DNA of 61,130 nt from a virus, in the IMG/VR virus record IMGVR_UViG_3300032050_000140, positions 1 to 61,130 of that record. The stretch is one strand, 5' to 3'. Shown one piece after another: positions 1-6,905 of this stretch (position 1 is the first letter of the stretch; each line of letters starts with the position of its first letter). The position numbers and the translations under genes are program-made. The notes beneath the pieces were generated by a model. That model was not told where the DNA came from. It worked only from the letters and a program-made list of their open reading frames with translations, and ran no database searches.

Positions 1-240
1 CATATAAAGCACTTACAGCAGATACCAATTGACCTCCAAAATCAAGACCACCTAAATCATTATTTGTTCTTGAATAAAAAGATAAATGAGCTGAATTATT
101 TGTGTTAAATTGAGTATTTGGATTGAATCCTGTATTTGCATAACCATTAGAGCCTGATGTATAACCATTAGAGTTATGTGTTGCAGCACCATTAAATGAT
201 AATTGATATTGAGCTGTATTCTTTAAATTATATGTATGTG
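1..240. repeat. Terminal redundancy, left copy
   Basis: This stretch is repeated at 60891-61130. The two copies differ only at 128 (T) versus 61018 (C), a synonymous change in the glycine codon of the tail gene that crosses the junction. The redundancy shows the sequence closes into a circle of about 60,890 bp. Because it lies inside a coding sequence, it is more likely an assembly overlap of a circular or circularly permuted molecule than a true physical end repeat. Confidence 0.95.
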
Positions 241-457
241 ACGCCGCAAGTCCACCAACAAATGGATACAAAGCTTTCATCTTAGTCCAAATAGAATAAC
301 CTTTCAAGTCAGTTACCAAAGTATTAATAGCCGCTTGTTGAGTAGGGTCTGTAATTGAAGCAGCTGTTATAAATGCTTGAGCATCAGGGTCAAATCCGCC
401 AGCAGCAGTTACACCTCTAGAACCTATAGCATTTGATATGGATATCTGTAAAGGCAT
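1..457 (-). CDS. LamG-like tail/adhesion protein, N-terminal part
   Basis: The gene starts at the ATG at 455-457 and runs off the left edge; its C-terminal part is at the right end of the window (60547-61130). Joined over the circle it is about 266 aa. The N-terminal part carries DPDAQAFITAA and TDLKGYSIWTKMKALYPFVG, a pattern common in tail-associated proteins of environmental phages, followed by an Asn/Gly/Ser-rich beta-sandwich-like segment. I infer a concanavalin/LamG-fold adhesin or fibre tip. It lies in a block of other small tail proteins on the same strand. Confidence 0.8.
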   Translation of the reverse strand, partial: MPLQISISNAIGSRGVTAAGGFDPDAQAFITAASITDPTQQAAINTLVTDLKGYSIWTKMKALYPFVGGLAASHTYNLKNTAQYQLSFNGAATHNSNGYTSGSNGYANTGFNPNTQFNTNNSAHLSFYSRTNNDLGGLDFGGQLVSAVSALY

Positions 458-460
458 ATA

Positions 461-736
461 CTACCAAAGAGCTATAATGTTAGTAGCATCTGTAGTTGAT
501 GCAAATACTCGAACAACTTGAATTGGAATAAATGTTCCGTCAGCAACATTAACTAATGTTATGTCATTGCCACCAGCTGTTAAAACTCTCAACGTTCCAC
601 CTGTACCAACATACAATACACAAGGCCATTGAGAAGTGTTTGGTGCAGCCGTTGCGTCACCAGGAAATGGAATATTGACAGTGTTACTAGGTGTTACAGC
701 AGCAGCTACACTCGTTTGTAATTTTAAATTTGCCAT
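461..736 (-). CDS. Small beta-rich virion protein (hypothetical)
   Basis: A 91-aa protein with an ATG start, rich in Val, Thr and Ala, with alternating hydrophobic residues and no lysine clusters. This suggests a small all-beta virion or tail decoration protein. It sits 3 bp upstream of the LamG-like tail gene and directly after the basic 86-aa gene, so it is probably co-transcribed with the tail proteins. No catalytic motif is visible, and the function is inferred from context only. Confidence 0.75.
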   Translation of the reverse strand: MANLKLQTSVAAAVTPSNTVNIPFPGDATAAPNTSQWPCVLYVGTGGTLRVLTAGGNDITLVNVADGTFIPIQVVRVFASTTDATNIIALW

Positions 737-741
737 CTTAT

Positions 742-1002
742 TTATTTTTTAGTACTCTTACCATTAGCTCCATTTCGAGCTCTATTGGTAGATGCTTTTT
801 CTTTTACAAAGTTACCATTTTTTTTCTTACTCATGTCAGGACCACCCTTACCATACAAGTCAGCATCACGTCTTACCTTGACATGCTCTGCCCTATACTT
901 CTTGCGTTCAGGAGTAGCGTTAAGCTCTCTCTGATATTCACGCCTCTTCTCAGCAGCTTTAGGGTTCTCTGCATAGTATTTCGATGTCTTACTTGCTCCC
1001 AT
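742..1002 (-). CDS. Small basic conserved phage protein
   Basis: An 86-aa, very Lys/Arg-rich protein. The first half (about residues 8-45) has the SKYYAENP...KRREYQRE pattern seen in short basic proteins of marine and gut phages. Its ATG overlaps the TAA of the upstream DUF5872-like gene (TAATG), a translational-coupling arrangement used repeatedly in this late arm. The biochemical role is unknown; the charge suggests DNA or RNA contact, perhaps in the virion. Confidence 0.75.
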   Translation of the reverse strand: MGASKTSKYYAENPKAAEKRREYQRELNATPERKKYRAEHVKVRRDADLYGKGGPDMSKKKNGNFVKEKASTNRARNGANGKSTKK

Positions 1003-1391
1003 TAGTCTCTATATTTTTTAACCTTACTTGCAATACTATTTGGCTGCTTAACAACACTTCCTGTGCCACCGCCCTCACGCTTTGCTCTTGTTGTAGCAGC
1101 ATACTCACTACTGCTCAATGACTTTATAGCCTTCTCAGGTAAATACCTCTCGCCAGTCTCACTGCTAGGCTTACCACTCTTTGTTCGCCACTTCTGATCC
1201 GTCCATCTAGTCAAATCATTTGACTTGGATTTCTTTCCGACATATTGACCGCCTGCATCTTTATACTTAGCTACTGCCAATTGGGCCTTTCTCGCGGACC
1301 ATTTTCCTGGCTCACCGCCCTTTGTGCCAGCCTTAACGCTCGACACAACACGATCCCATAACGCTGGGTTTTTCTTCTTGGCAACAGACAT
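1002..1391 (-). CDS. DUF5872-like basic protein
   Basis: The 129-aa product starts at the ATG at 1391; the longer open frame upstream uses a non-ATG start and overlaps the neighbour. Motifs KGGEPGKWSARKAQLAVAKY, TGERYLPEKAIKSLS and EYAATTRAKR match my memory of the DUF5872 family of large viruses and phages, whose biochemical role is not known. It is lysine-rich. It lies in a run of four small basic genes (1692-1865, 1393-1695, this one, 742-1002) with 1-nt gaps or overlaps. Confidence 0.8.
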   Translation of the reverse strand: MSVAKKKNPALWDRVVSSVKAGTKGGEPGKWSARKAQLAVAKYKDAGGQYVGKKSKSNDLTRWTDQKWRTKSGKPSSETGERYLPEKAIKSLSSSEYAATTRAKREGGGTGSVVKQPNSIASKVKKYRD

Positions 1392-1392
1392 A

Positions 1393-1695
1393 TTAACTTC
1401 CCTTAACCCATTTTTTACTTGGACTCTTAGTGTCACTAGCGGACCATTTTTCTTTATTAGCCCAATATGCAGCCGACATCTTACCCTTAGCAATGTTCTT
1501 AGCATGACGACTTTTAAATGCCTCACGCTGACCTACCGTTTGATTGGTCTTAACACCCTGCTGCCCAAAACGTATCGTCTTAATTCGATCACCCTCCTTG
1601 GCCACAACAATATGACTTTTGGTAGGATGACTTGGCGTTCTCTTGGGCTTATTAAATCCCTCAACACCTGCTCGTTCTAATCTTGGGTCTTTCAT
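1393..1695 (-). CDS. Conserved basic phage protein with SRHAKN motif
   Basis: A 100-aa protein with the motifs KPKRTPSHPTKSHIVVAKEG, TIRFGQQGVK and KSRHAKNIAKGKMSAAYWA. This arrangement is shared by small proteins of cyanophages and other large phages (I recall the SFKARHxxN family). Function is unknown. Its ATG overlaps the stop of the 57-aa upstream gene (ATGA), and its stop lies 1 nt before the DUF5872-like start, so the genes form one translationally coupled unit. Confidence 0.75.
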   Translation of the reverse strand: MKDPRLERAGVEGFNKPKRTPSHPTKSHIVVAKEGDRIKTIRFGQQGVKTNQTVGQREAFKSRHAKNIAKGKMSAAYWANKEKWSASDTKSPSKKWVKGS

Positions 1696-1865
1696 TTCTT
1701 TTTTCCAAACAATATAGCACCAGCAACTCGCTTGCCTGCCTCCTTAGAGCCATACTTCTTAGCCGCCTTCTCAGCAATCTTCTCGAAGTTCTTACCCTTC
1801 TTACCGATATCTTTACCAGCAACTGCTTTCTTTACAATAGCTGATCGTTGTGTTTTGTTCATCAT
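1692..1865 (-). CDS. Small lysine-rich protein
   Basis: A 57-aa frame beginning with two consecutive ATGs (1863-1865 and 1860-1862) and ending in TGA overlapping the next ATG. It is almost entirely Lys/Gly/Ala, with KDIGKKGKNFEKIAEKAAKK and a C-terminal ILFGKKK. A TATATTTG box lies about 20 bp upstream on the same strand. It is the first gene of the basic-protein run. The function is unknown; a nucleic-acid-binding virion protein is possible. Confidence 0.65.
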   Translation of the reverse strand: MMNKTQRSAIVKKAVAGKDIGKKGKNFEKIAEKAAKKYGSKEAGKRVAGAILFGKKK

Positions 1866-1872
1866 TTCTTCT

Positions 1873-1880
1873 TAACTTTG
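1873..1880 (+). promoter_or_regulatory. Bacteroidetes -7 box (TAACTTTG) for the winged-helix gene
   Basis: TAACTTTG matches the Bacteroidetes -7 consensus TAnnTTTG and lies 18 bp before the ATG at 1899. A TTTTG at 1852-1856 is a possible but short-spaced -33 element. Confidence 0.5.
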
Positions 1881-1885
1881 AAATA

Positions 1886-1893
1886 CAAATATA
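1886..1893 (-). promoter_or_regulatory. Bacteroidetes -7 box (TATATTTG) for the basic-protein run
   Basis: On the minus strand this reads TATATTTG, 20 bp ahead of the ATG at 1865. It lies inside the short gap between two divergent genes, so the two promoters overlap and probably interfere with each other. Confidence 0.5.
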
Positions 1894-1898
1894 ATAAA

Positions 1899-2417
1899 AT
1901 GATTCCAAAAGTAAAAAAGAAGATTACACATAGACGTGATAATAATAAAGTATATAGCCGAACACAAGGTGAATACGACTTCTTGAAAAATTGGTCATTA
2001 ATTAAAAAATGGGCTATCGTAAATTACGAACTTAAATCAACAGCAGATCTAGAAATGATCCTGTTCCTGTACTCAGAAAAACTTTTTACAAGAACTCAAT
2101 TTGCAGATTATTCAAAATTTATGTCTTGGGATAAAGAAAGATTTAATAGATTGCTAAATAGCAATTGGATTTATATTTGGCGACATAGGAATCATCAAGA
2201 AACACATCTATACGAAGTGTCATACAAAGGTAAAAAGATGGTTAACTCCATCTATAAAAAATTGCTTGGACTAGAGCCTATACCTGAGAGTAAAAGAAGA
2301 AATAAAGTATTCTTAAAGACAGCTCCTTTTTCTCATAAGACCCTAGCCATAGCAATTAAAAAACATAATAAAGAACTTAAAGAACGCAAACAACGTCCTT
2401 CTCCTGAATTACGGTAA
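1899..2417 (+). CDS. Winged-helix-like regulator, orphan on the plus strand
   Basis: The 172-aa product starts at the ATG at 1899 (an upstream in-frame non-ATG start is less likely). Residues about 40-125 resemble a MarR/winged-helix domain: helices around DLEMILFLYSEKLFTRTQFA, a recognition-helix-like DKERFNRLLNSNW, and a wing near RNHQETHLYEVSYKGK. The C-terminus is basic. It is the only rightward gene in the leftward arm, and its 3' end overlaps the groES-like gene by 41 bp. I infer a DNA-binding regulator of the late arm, possibly controlled by its divergent neighbour. Confidence 0.7.
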   Translation: MIPKVKKKITHRRDNNKVYSRTQGEYDFLKNWSLIKKWAIVNYELKSTADLEMILFLYSEKLFTRTQFADYSKFMSWDKERFNRLLNSNWIYIWRHRNHQETHLYEVSYKGKKMVNSIYKKLLGLEPIPESKRRNKVFLKTAPFSHKTLAIAIKKHNKELKERKQRPSPELR

Positions 2418-2634
2418 AACGTTTATCTTCTATCAAAACGTCATGACCTGCCGCCTTATCGAAGTATATTTCATCTCCAACAGATATGCCTGACACCAAG
2501 TGACCATAATTAATAACTATTGCCTTATTATACCTCAACTCACGCTTGTCATCCATTGTCATTATTAAACCTGATTTATTTTCTGCTTTGTCAGCTATTC
2601 GCTCAACAATCAGAAACTTATTTAGAACCTTCAT
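2377..2634 (-). CDS. groS: GroES-like co-chaperonin
   Basis: An 85-aa protein with the size and pattern of GroES: N-terminal FLIVERI strand, a mobile-loop region (ENKSGLIMTMDDK, about residues 18-30), YNKAIVINYGH, then GDEIYFDKAAGHDVLIEDKR, which parallels the host GDKVLFDKYAGTEVKIDG segment, and a closing VIQEKDVVCVL. It would cap the adjacent GroEL. It lies downstream of groEL and overlaps its 3' end by 17 bp, the reverse of the usual bacterial groES-groEL order. Confidence 0.85.
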   Translation of the reverse strand: MKVLNKFLIVERIADKAENKSGLIMTMDDKRELRYNKAIVINYGHLVSGISVGDEIYFDKAAGHDVLIEDKRFTVIQEKDVVCVL

Positions 2635-4174
2635 AGTCTCTTACGTTTGTGATAATAGCATTTGTACTCATAATAGTTGTTGCAACTGACACAGCATTCA
2701 ATAGTGCGTTCTTAGTAACTTTTGTCGGATCAATTATACCCAACTTAACCATGTCACCATACTGCTCTCCCTTCACGTCATAGCCACATCCATTAGGACG
2801 GTTAAATAATATCTCGTCACAATTCTTACCTGAATTTGTGACAATCTGTCTAAATGGAGCTTCTAGTGCATCAATCATTATAGCAACAGCAGTACTTGAA
2901 TAATCAGCAGATATACTCGCATCCAACAATGCTACACCACCACCAGGCAATATACCATCCTCCAACGCAGCCTGAACCGCACACACAGCATCGTCAATCC
3001 TATCCTTCTTCTCCTTCTGCTCAATGTCACTCAACGCCCCTACATAGATGACACCAACACCACCAGACAAGTTGGCAATTCGCTCATTTAAAAACGCCTT
3101 GTCCTCAGCATTCGTACTCTCTTCACGCATCTCCTTCAAATCCTCAACCCTTTGGTTGATATACTCCTCCCTAGACTCATTATGCATGAATACTGTCATA
3201 TTACTACTAACAATAACCTTAGCGGCTCTACCCAAATGGTCAAGATCTATCAACGACAAATCATCACCAGTGTCCTCAGAGAAGTATACACCGCCTAGAG
3301 CGACTGCCAAGTCCTCTAGCAGATCTTTCTTTCTGTAACCAAAAGACGGAGGCATAATTGCACATGCCTTAATCTTACCTGCCGCTACATTCGCGTTCAA
3401 AGTGTTTAAAGCATTTTGACCCAACTCACCAATTATCAATAATGACTTCTGCTGTGTTACAATTGGTATCAATATCCTCTCTAAATTCTGTATGTTGTTT
3501 ATCTCATGGTCAGTGATCAAGATATACGGATTCTCTAATACACACTCCTGCTTCTTGTGGTCGTTGATAAATAATCTTGAGGCGTATCCCCTATCAATCT
3601 TCATACCCTTTATTATCTCAACATACGTGCTCGTTGTCATACTGTTTTCAACTGTAACCATGTCAACTTCACTAAAGGCATCAGCAATCATCTTACCTAC
3701 CTCCCTGTCATTGTTAGCACTTATTGTAGCCACATCAACCAACTTCTTGCCACTTAACTTCTTTGACTTCTTGTCTAGTTGTTGAACAACTTGACCAGCT
3801 ATCTGATTTATCTCACGTATTACCTCAGTTACATTGTCTGTCTCAGATAAATACTTGTCAGATGCATCAATAATAGCCTCAGCTAACACAATACTTGTTG
3901 TTGTGCCATCACCAGCAACAGTAGCCGTTCGCTCTGCCGCCTGACGCATCATCATAACAGCCAAATTCTCAGTCGGATCATACAAGTTGATCGACTTAGC
4001 AACAGTAACACCGTCCTTTGTCACCGTCATACCACCAATATGATTCTCTGATTCAATTAGTACAGTGCGACCTCGCGCCCCTAACGTACTTTTGACAGCT
4101 CCTGCTATCGTTTTGATGCCCTTCTTGAGCTTTTTTTGGCCATCATCGCCAAAATGTACCTGTTTTACTATCAT
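2618..4174 (-). CDS. groL: GroEL chaperonin (Hsp60)
   Basis: An ATP-dependent folding chamber protein of 518 aa from the ATG at 4174; a longer frame upstream uses TTG and is unlikely. Clear GroEL landmarks are KSTLGARGRTV, TVTKDGVTVAK, AGDGTTTSIVLAEA, ISANND, RIDDAV, EDGILPGGGVALLD and LGIIDPTKVTKNAL. The three ATPase aspartates (E. coli D52, D87, D398 equivalents) all appear present. The GGM-repeat tail is absent; the protein ends at DYEGSK. It follows an intrinsic terminator and precedes groES in the late arm. Likely role: folding phage capsid or tail proteins. Confidence 0.95.
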   Translation of the reverse strand: MIVKQVHFGDDGQKKLKKGIKTIAGAVKSTLGARGRTVLIESENHIGGMTVTKDGVTVAKSINLYDPTENLAVMMMRQAAERTATVAGDGTTTSIVLAEAIIDASDKYLSETDNVTEVIREINQIAGQVVQQLDKKSKKLSGKKLVDVATISANNDREVGKMIADAFSEVDMVTVENSMTTSTYVEIIKGMKIDRGYASRLFINDHKKQECVLENPYILITDHEINNIQNLERILIPIVTQQKSLLIIGELGQNALNTLNANVAAGKIKACAIMPPSFGYRKKDLLEDLAVALGGVYFSEDTGDDLSLIDLDHLGRAAKVIVSSNMTVFMHNESREEYINQRVEDLKEMREESTNAEDKAFLNERIANLSGGVGVIYVGALSDIEQKEKKDRIDDAVCAVQAALEDGILPGGGVALLDASISADYSSTAVAIMIDALEAPFRQIVTNSGKNCDEILFNRPNGCGYDVKGEQYGDMVKLGIIDPTKVTKNALLNAVSVATTIMSTNAIITNVRDYEGSK

Positions 4175-4221
4175 TTTATTATATTTTGCCGTAAAAATAG
4201 TAAATATTTGCGACAAAAAAC

Positions 4222-4246
4222 AAAAAACCCCGACTTTTTATCGGGG
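4222..4246 (-). terminator. Intrinsic terminator before groEL
   Basis: Minus-strand hairpin CCCCGA / TCGGGG (4228-4233 with 4241-4246, 7-nt loop), followed by a run of six U. It would end transcripts of the 397-aa gene upstream, so groEL-groES probably has its own promoter in 4175-4221, although no clean TAnnTTTG is visible there. Confidence 0.8.
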
Positions 4247-4277
4247 CTTGTTGTGCATTATTAAAATGTATAGGTGA

Positions 4278-5471
4278 TTAATTCTTTTTATCAGCCAATT
4301 TTACTTTTCTACCAAATGTTTTGTTTTGATTGACAGCATTGTCAGTAGATGATTTTATAGACTTGCTGTAAGCTGAATATTGCTCACCTAACTCAGGCTT
4401 GAAGAATCTAGCAGATCCATCTTTTTTAGCTTGAGTTATTGTTACCTCTTTGCCAGTGTCATATACGCTTCTAGACTCAATATTACCAGCCGCATATTTC
4501 TGAGCTTTACCTGTTGACCTAATGTCCTTCTTGACATTCTTCAACTCAGCTCGCAACTCAGACTTAGATGCTATTGGCGAACCCTTCTTAATGTCAGCCC
4601 TTAACTCTTTCTTAACACCTTTTAAACTCTCTCTTTCTTTAGCAACATCACTAGCAGTCATGCCAGACCTATCAGAACCAGAAATGCTAGATGGTGCTCC
4701 GTAATATGACTTAAACTGCTTCTCCTCTTTGGCATATTTAACCTTACGCTTCACATTCTCAACAGCCTTTGAAACAACATTCCTAGTCTTGTCCTTACCA
4801 GACACAGATGTAAATTTGCTCTCAACGCTCACCAATGGCCTAGAAGGATTAACCCATGTAGGTTGCTCCGATTCTCTTTTAGACATTTTTAAACCACCAG
4901 TAGTCTTTGCAGATATAGCAGATGGTTTTTTGATTTCCATCTTAGGCAATTTAACATCTTTAAGCTCTTCCTTTAATTTTTTAATATCTTCTTCCTTTTC
5001 TTGCTTTATGTCAGCCTCAGTCTCATATCTAACACCACCATACTCAACCTTATTACCAACGCCGAACTTAGATACATATTCACCAACTTTACCACTCTTT
5101 GACGCAGCCTCAAATTCCTCAGGATTGAACTTATTACCCTTGCCATATATATCCTCATAACTAGTAACTCTAGACTTTTCTACAGGAATAGCATAATTCT
5201 TAACCTTGCCATACACCTCACTACCACGACCAATAGATTTAGACCACAACCTTTGCGATGTGGGATCTAATGATGACAATGGAACATATTTACCAGACTT
5301 TATCTTTTGCTCATAGTTTGGATTTTCAGTCTCCTGAGCTGCCTTCTTTCTAGCAATAGGGTCTTTTATATCAGCATAAAATACATTCTCTGTTTTAGCA
5401 CCTTTAATACTTATTTTCGAGTCCTTCTTGTTTGGTGGCTCATTATTACGCCTTGTTTTCATTAATGCCAT
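4278..5471 (-). CDS. 397-aa basic, low-complexity late protein
   Basis: ATG start at 5471. The protein is highly charged and lysine-rich, with a predicted coiled segment around ADIKQEKEEDIKKLKEELKD (residues about 150-175) and a second Lys/Glu helix with repeated LRA(D/E)(I/L)K motifs near residues 285-320. There are no membrane or catalytic motifs. It overlaps the 45-aa gene upstream by 10 bp and is followed by a terminator. It is the first long gene of the leftward arm. Function not recognised; possibly a virion or internal DNA-associated protein. Confidence 0.8.
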   Translation of the reverse strand: MALMKTRRNNEPPNKKDSKISIKGAKTENVFYADIKDPIARKKAAQETENPNYEQKIKSGKYVPLSSLDPTSQRLWSKSIGRGSEVYGKVKNYAIPVEKSRVTSYEDIYGKGNKFNPEEFEAASKSGKVGEYVSKFGVGNKVEYGGVRYETEADIKQEKEEDIKKLKEELKDVKLPKMEIKKPSAISAKTTGGLKMSKRESEQPTWVNPSRPLVSVESKFTSVSGKDKTRNVVSKAVENVKRKVKYAKEEKQFKSYYGAPSSISGSDRSGMTASDVAKERESLKGVKKELRADIKKGSPIASKSELRAELKNVKKDIRSTGKAQKYAAGNIESRSVYDTGKEVTITQAKKDGSARFFKPELGEQYSAYSKSIKSSTDNAVNQNKTFGRKVKLADKKN

Positions 5472-5599
5472 ACGAATGTAAATCTTAAAATTAATAAATT
5501 GATCTGCAACTCATTGAAGTCATACTCATCGTCAGGCCCATAATATTCAAAACCAACCAATAGACCGACATTTAGTAAATTCTCAACGATTATATTCAT
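5462..5599 (-). CDS. 45-aa small conserved-type protein
   Basis: A 45-aa frame starting at the ATG at 5599 and ending inside the start of the 397-aa gene. Its core GFEYYGPDDEYDFNELQINL is a pattern I recall from short phage proteins of unknown role; the C-terminus is hydrophobic. The ATG is only 3 bp from the TATATTTG box at 5603-5610, so translation would be practically leaderless. The gene has no better start codon. Confidence 0.6.
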   Translation of the reverse strand: MNIIVENLLNVGLLVGFEYYGPDDEYDFNELQINLLILRFTFVWH

Positions 5600-5602
5600 A
5601 GG

Positions 5603-5610
5603 CAAATATA
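5603..5610 (-). promoter_or_regulatory. -7 box (TATATTTG) opening the late arm
   Basis: This reads TATATTTG on the minus strand directly before the first leftward gene (ATG at 5599). No clear TTG is seen 19 bp further upstream, so it may need an activator. Confidence 0.5.
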
Positions 5611-6180
5611 ATTATTTTTTTTTAGATATGTGGATATTTTGGGTAATCCCCCCATTCCACGAAAAATTCCGCTCGGGGAAAACGGTTTGAAAATTGGGTA
5701 GGGGGTATGCAATTCGATCTTTTCGGCTGAGATTTTCAGCTTTTTACCTGCCTGCCTGCCTGCCATCATTACAGATATACCTGCCTGCCTGCCTGCCTTA
5801 TGATCTGTCCGCCTTTCTGTCGATCTGTCAATTAGTCTTTTGCCTTGCCTGTGTTGCTACATGTATTGAGACCAATACACATGCCGACCAATTTACTTGT
5901 AATATAACATCCATTATGTTAAATAGACCGACAGGCAAACCAACCGATCGACCGATCAAACCGCCTGCAATATCCGCTATCCTGTTAAGCGGTTAGAGTG
6001 TGGGGGTTATACCTCACTTATTTTGAAACCAATTAAACAATTTTCGGATCAATTATATTAATTCAACCTAACTATCTAATTTAAAGCAATTTAAGTCTAT
6101 AAAATAATCCTTTTACCTGTCATTCTTATTTAGAATCATTATAAATTAGCACTTTTTGAATAAATTTTTGTTGAAAAAGC
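5611..6180. other. Divergent non-coding region, candidate origin/control region
   Basis: No convincing gene lies between the two divergent arms. The segment holds homopurine/homopyrimidine stretches (about 5650-5710), two CCTG tetranucleotide tracts, several GATCTGTC-type words (5802-5835) and a cluster of ACCGATCG/ACCGATCA words (5940-5965), then AT-rich DNA. Direct short repeats beside AT-rich DNA resemble iteron-type origins; packaging or partition roles are equally possible. One open frame at 5694-5996 reads through the repeats and is rejected as a gene. Confidence 0.45.
5747..5799. repeat. Two CCTG/TGCC tetranucleotide tracts
   Basis: Two tracts of four to five CCTG units (5747-5764 and 5780-5798) are separated by a 15-bp spacer containing ATCATTACAGATATA. 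This is the most repetitive DNA in the window and lies in the non-coding divergent region. Confidence 0.85.
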
Positions 6181-6210
6181 TTGTTTATTTAAAATGTTGC
6201 CTTACCTTTG
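6181..6210 (+). promoter_or_regulatory. Early promoter TTG-N19-TACCTTTG
   Basis: TTG at 6181-6183 and TACCTTTG at 6203-6210, with 19-bp spacing, match the Bacteroidetes primary-sigma consensus well. A start near 6216 would give a leader of about 440 nt before the first early gene at 6656. Confidence 0.75.
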
Positions 6211-6430
6211 TTATAAGCAAACGAGCTAAACAATAAAGATCCTTACTAGCAATGTTAAAAGACTTAATATGTACGTGTGACGAGCATAGATTGATTAAGT
6301 AACTTTCAACAGAAATTTGTTAAAAAGTTTGGAAATGTCAAAAATAGTTTAGACCTTTGTTAAAGTAAAAGTTCTTTGATTCTCGGCAAGTGAAAAAGAT
6401 TGCAAACAAAAGATAGAACGTAAAATAGTT

Positions 6431-6565
6431 GCTTATATGCTTGTTCTAGAGGTGGAAGACCTTGGTACAATAGACCTAAATTTTCTCTATTGTTTCGATA
6501 ATATACCAAAGAAAATTACATAATACTTTAATAACTTGTGGTGGTTCGATTCCATCTATATAAGC
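6431..6565 (+). ncRNA. tRNA-like structured element in the early leader
   Basis: The ends pair as a 9-bp stem (GCTTATATG 6431-6439 with TATATAAGC 6557-6565, one G-U). Next to the 3' strand is a T-arm-like hairpin GGTGG-TTCGATT-CCATC (6540-6556). The middle is too long for a tRNA and contains a 7-bp hairpin (6468-6474 with 6486-6492) inside a TTGGTA/TACCAA stem (6462-6467 with 6504-6509). A normal D-arm and anticodon arm cannot be drawn with confidence. It may be a tRNA mimic or a leader control element. Confidence 0.5.
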
Positions 6566-6655
6566 GAGGTGCAAGTTAACATTATAGCTTCCGATTGAAT
6601 GACAATTTTATTCGAGCGATACGAACGGAAGCACTAACCATTTAAACCAATAGCC

Positions 6656-6838
6656 ATGAAAACAATGTTTTTATTGATGATGATCGCTTTCGGAAGCACT
6701 GCGATCGCAACGCCAATTGTAAGCTTTAACAATGAAAGCTTAATGATGAATCACGAGAGTCTAATTGCTACTTTGTTTTACGGTAGCGGATTTGTCGCGA
6801 TGATCTCTAGTATTTTTTACTCAATCAATAAAGGTTAA
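6656..6838 (+). CDS. Small membrane protein, first early gene
   Basis: A 60-aa protein with two hydrophobic stretches: residues about 4-20 (FLLMMIAFGSTAIA, signal- or membrane-like) and about 37-56 (LIATLFYGSGFVAMISSIFY). The ATG is preceded by TAGCC, the start context shared by this gene block. As the first gene of the early transcript it may act on the host envelope, for example in superinfection exclusion, but this is inference only. Confidence 0.7.
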   Translation: MKTMFLLMMIAFGSTAIATPIVSFNNESLMMNHESLIATLFYGSGFVAMISSIFYSINKG

Positions 6839-6905
6839 CTGATGAGATTTGAATAATCGAAACGACATTCAAAAGATGTCGTCTTAACCAATTAAATTTT
6901 TAGCC

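Noticed and set aside
1-240. Physical direct terminal repeats as in T7-type phages
   Set aside because: The repeat is short, starts and ends inside a coding sequence, and has one mismatch; assembly overlap of a circular or permuted molecule is simpler.
4174-4174. Loss of a GroEL catalytic aspartate (D52)
   Set aside because: First alignment by eye misplaced the residue; with correct numbering it is the Asp in TKDG and is conserved.
4175-4216. N-terminal extension of GroEL from a TTG
   Set aside because: GroEL proteins begin close to the VKFG/VHFGDDG strand; the ATG at 4174 gives the canonical start, and the extension would lie in promoter-like DNA behind the terminator.
5694-5996. 100-aa plus-strand open frame in the divergent region
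   Set aside because: It reads through the CCTG tetranucleotide tracts, giving a Cys/Leu/Pro-rich repeat peptide with no protein-like pattern, and no promoter box or start context precedes it.
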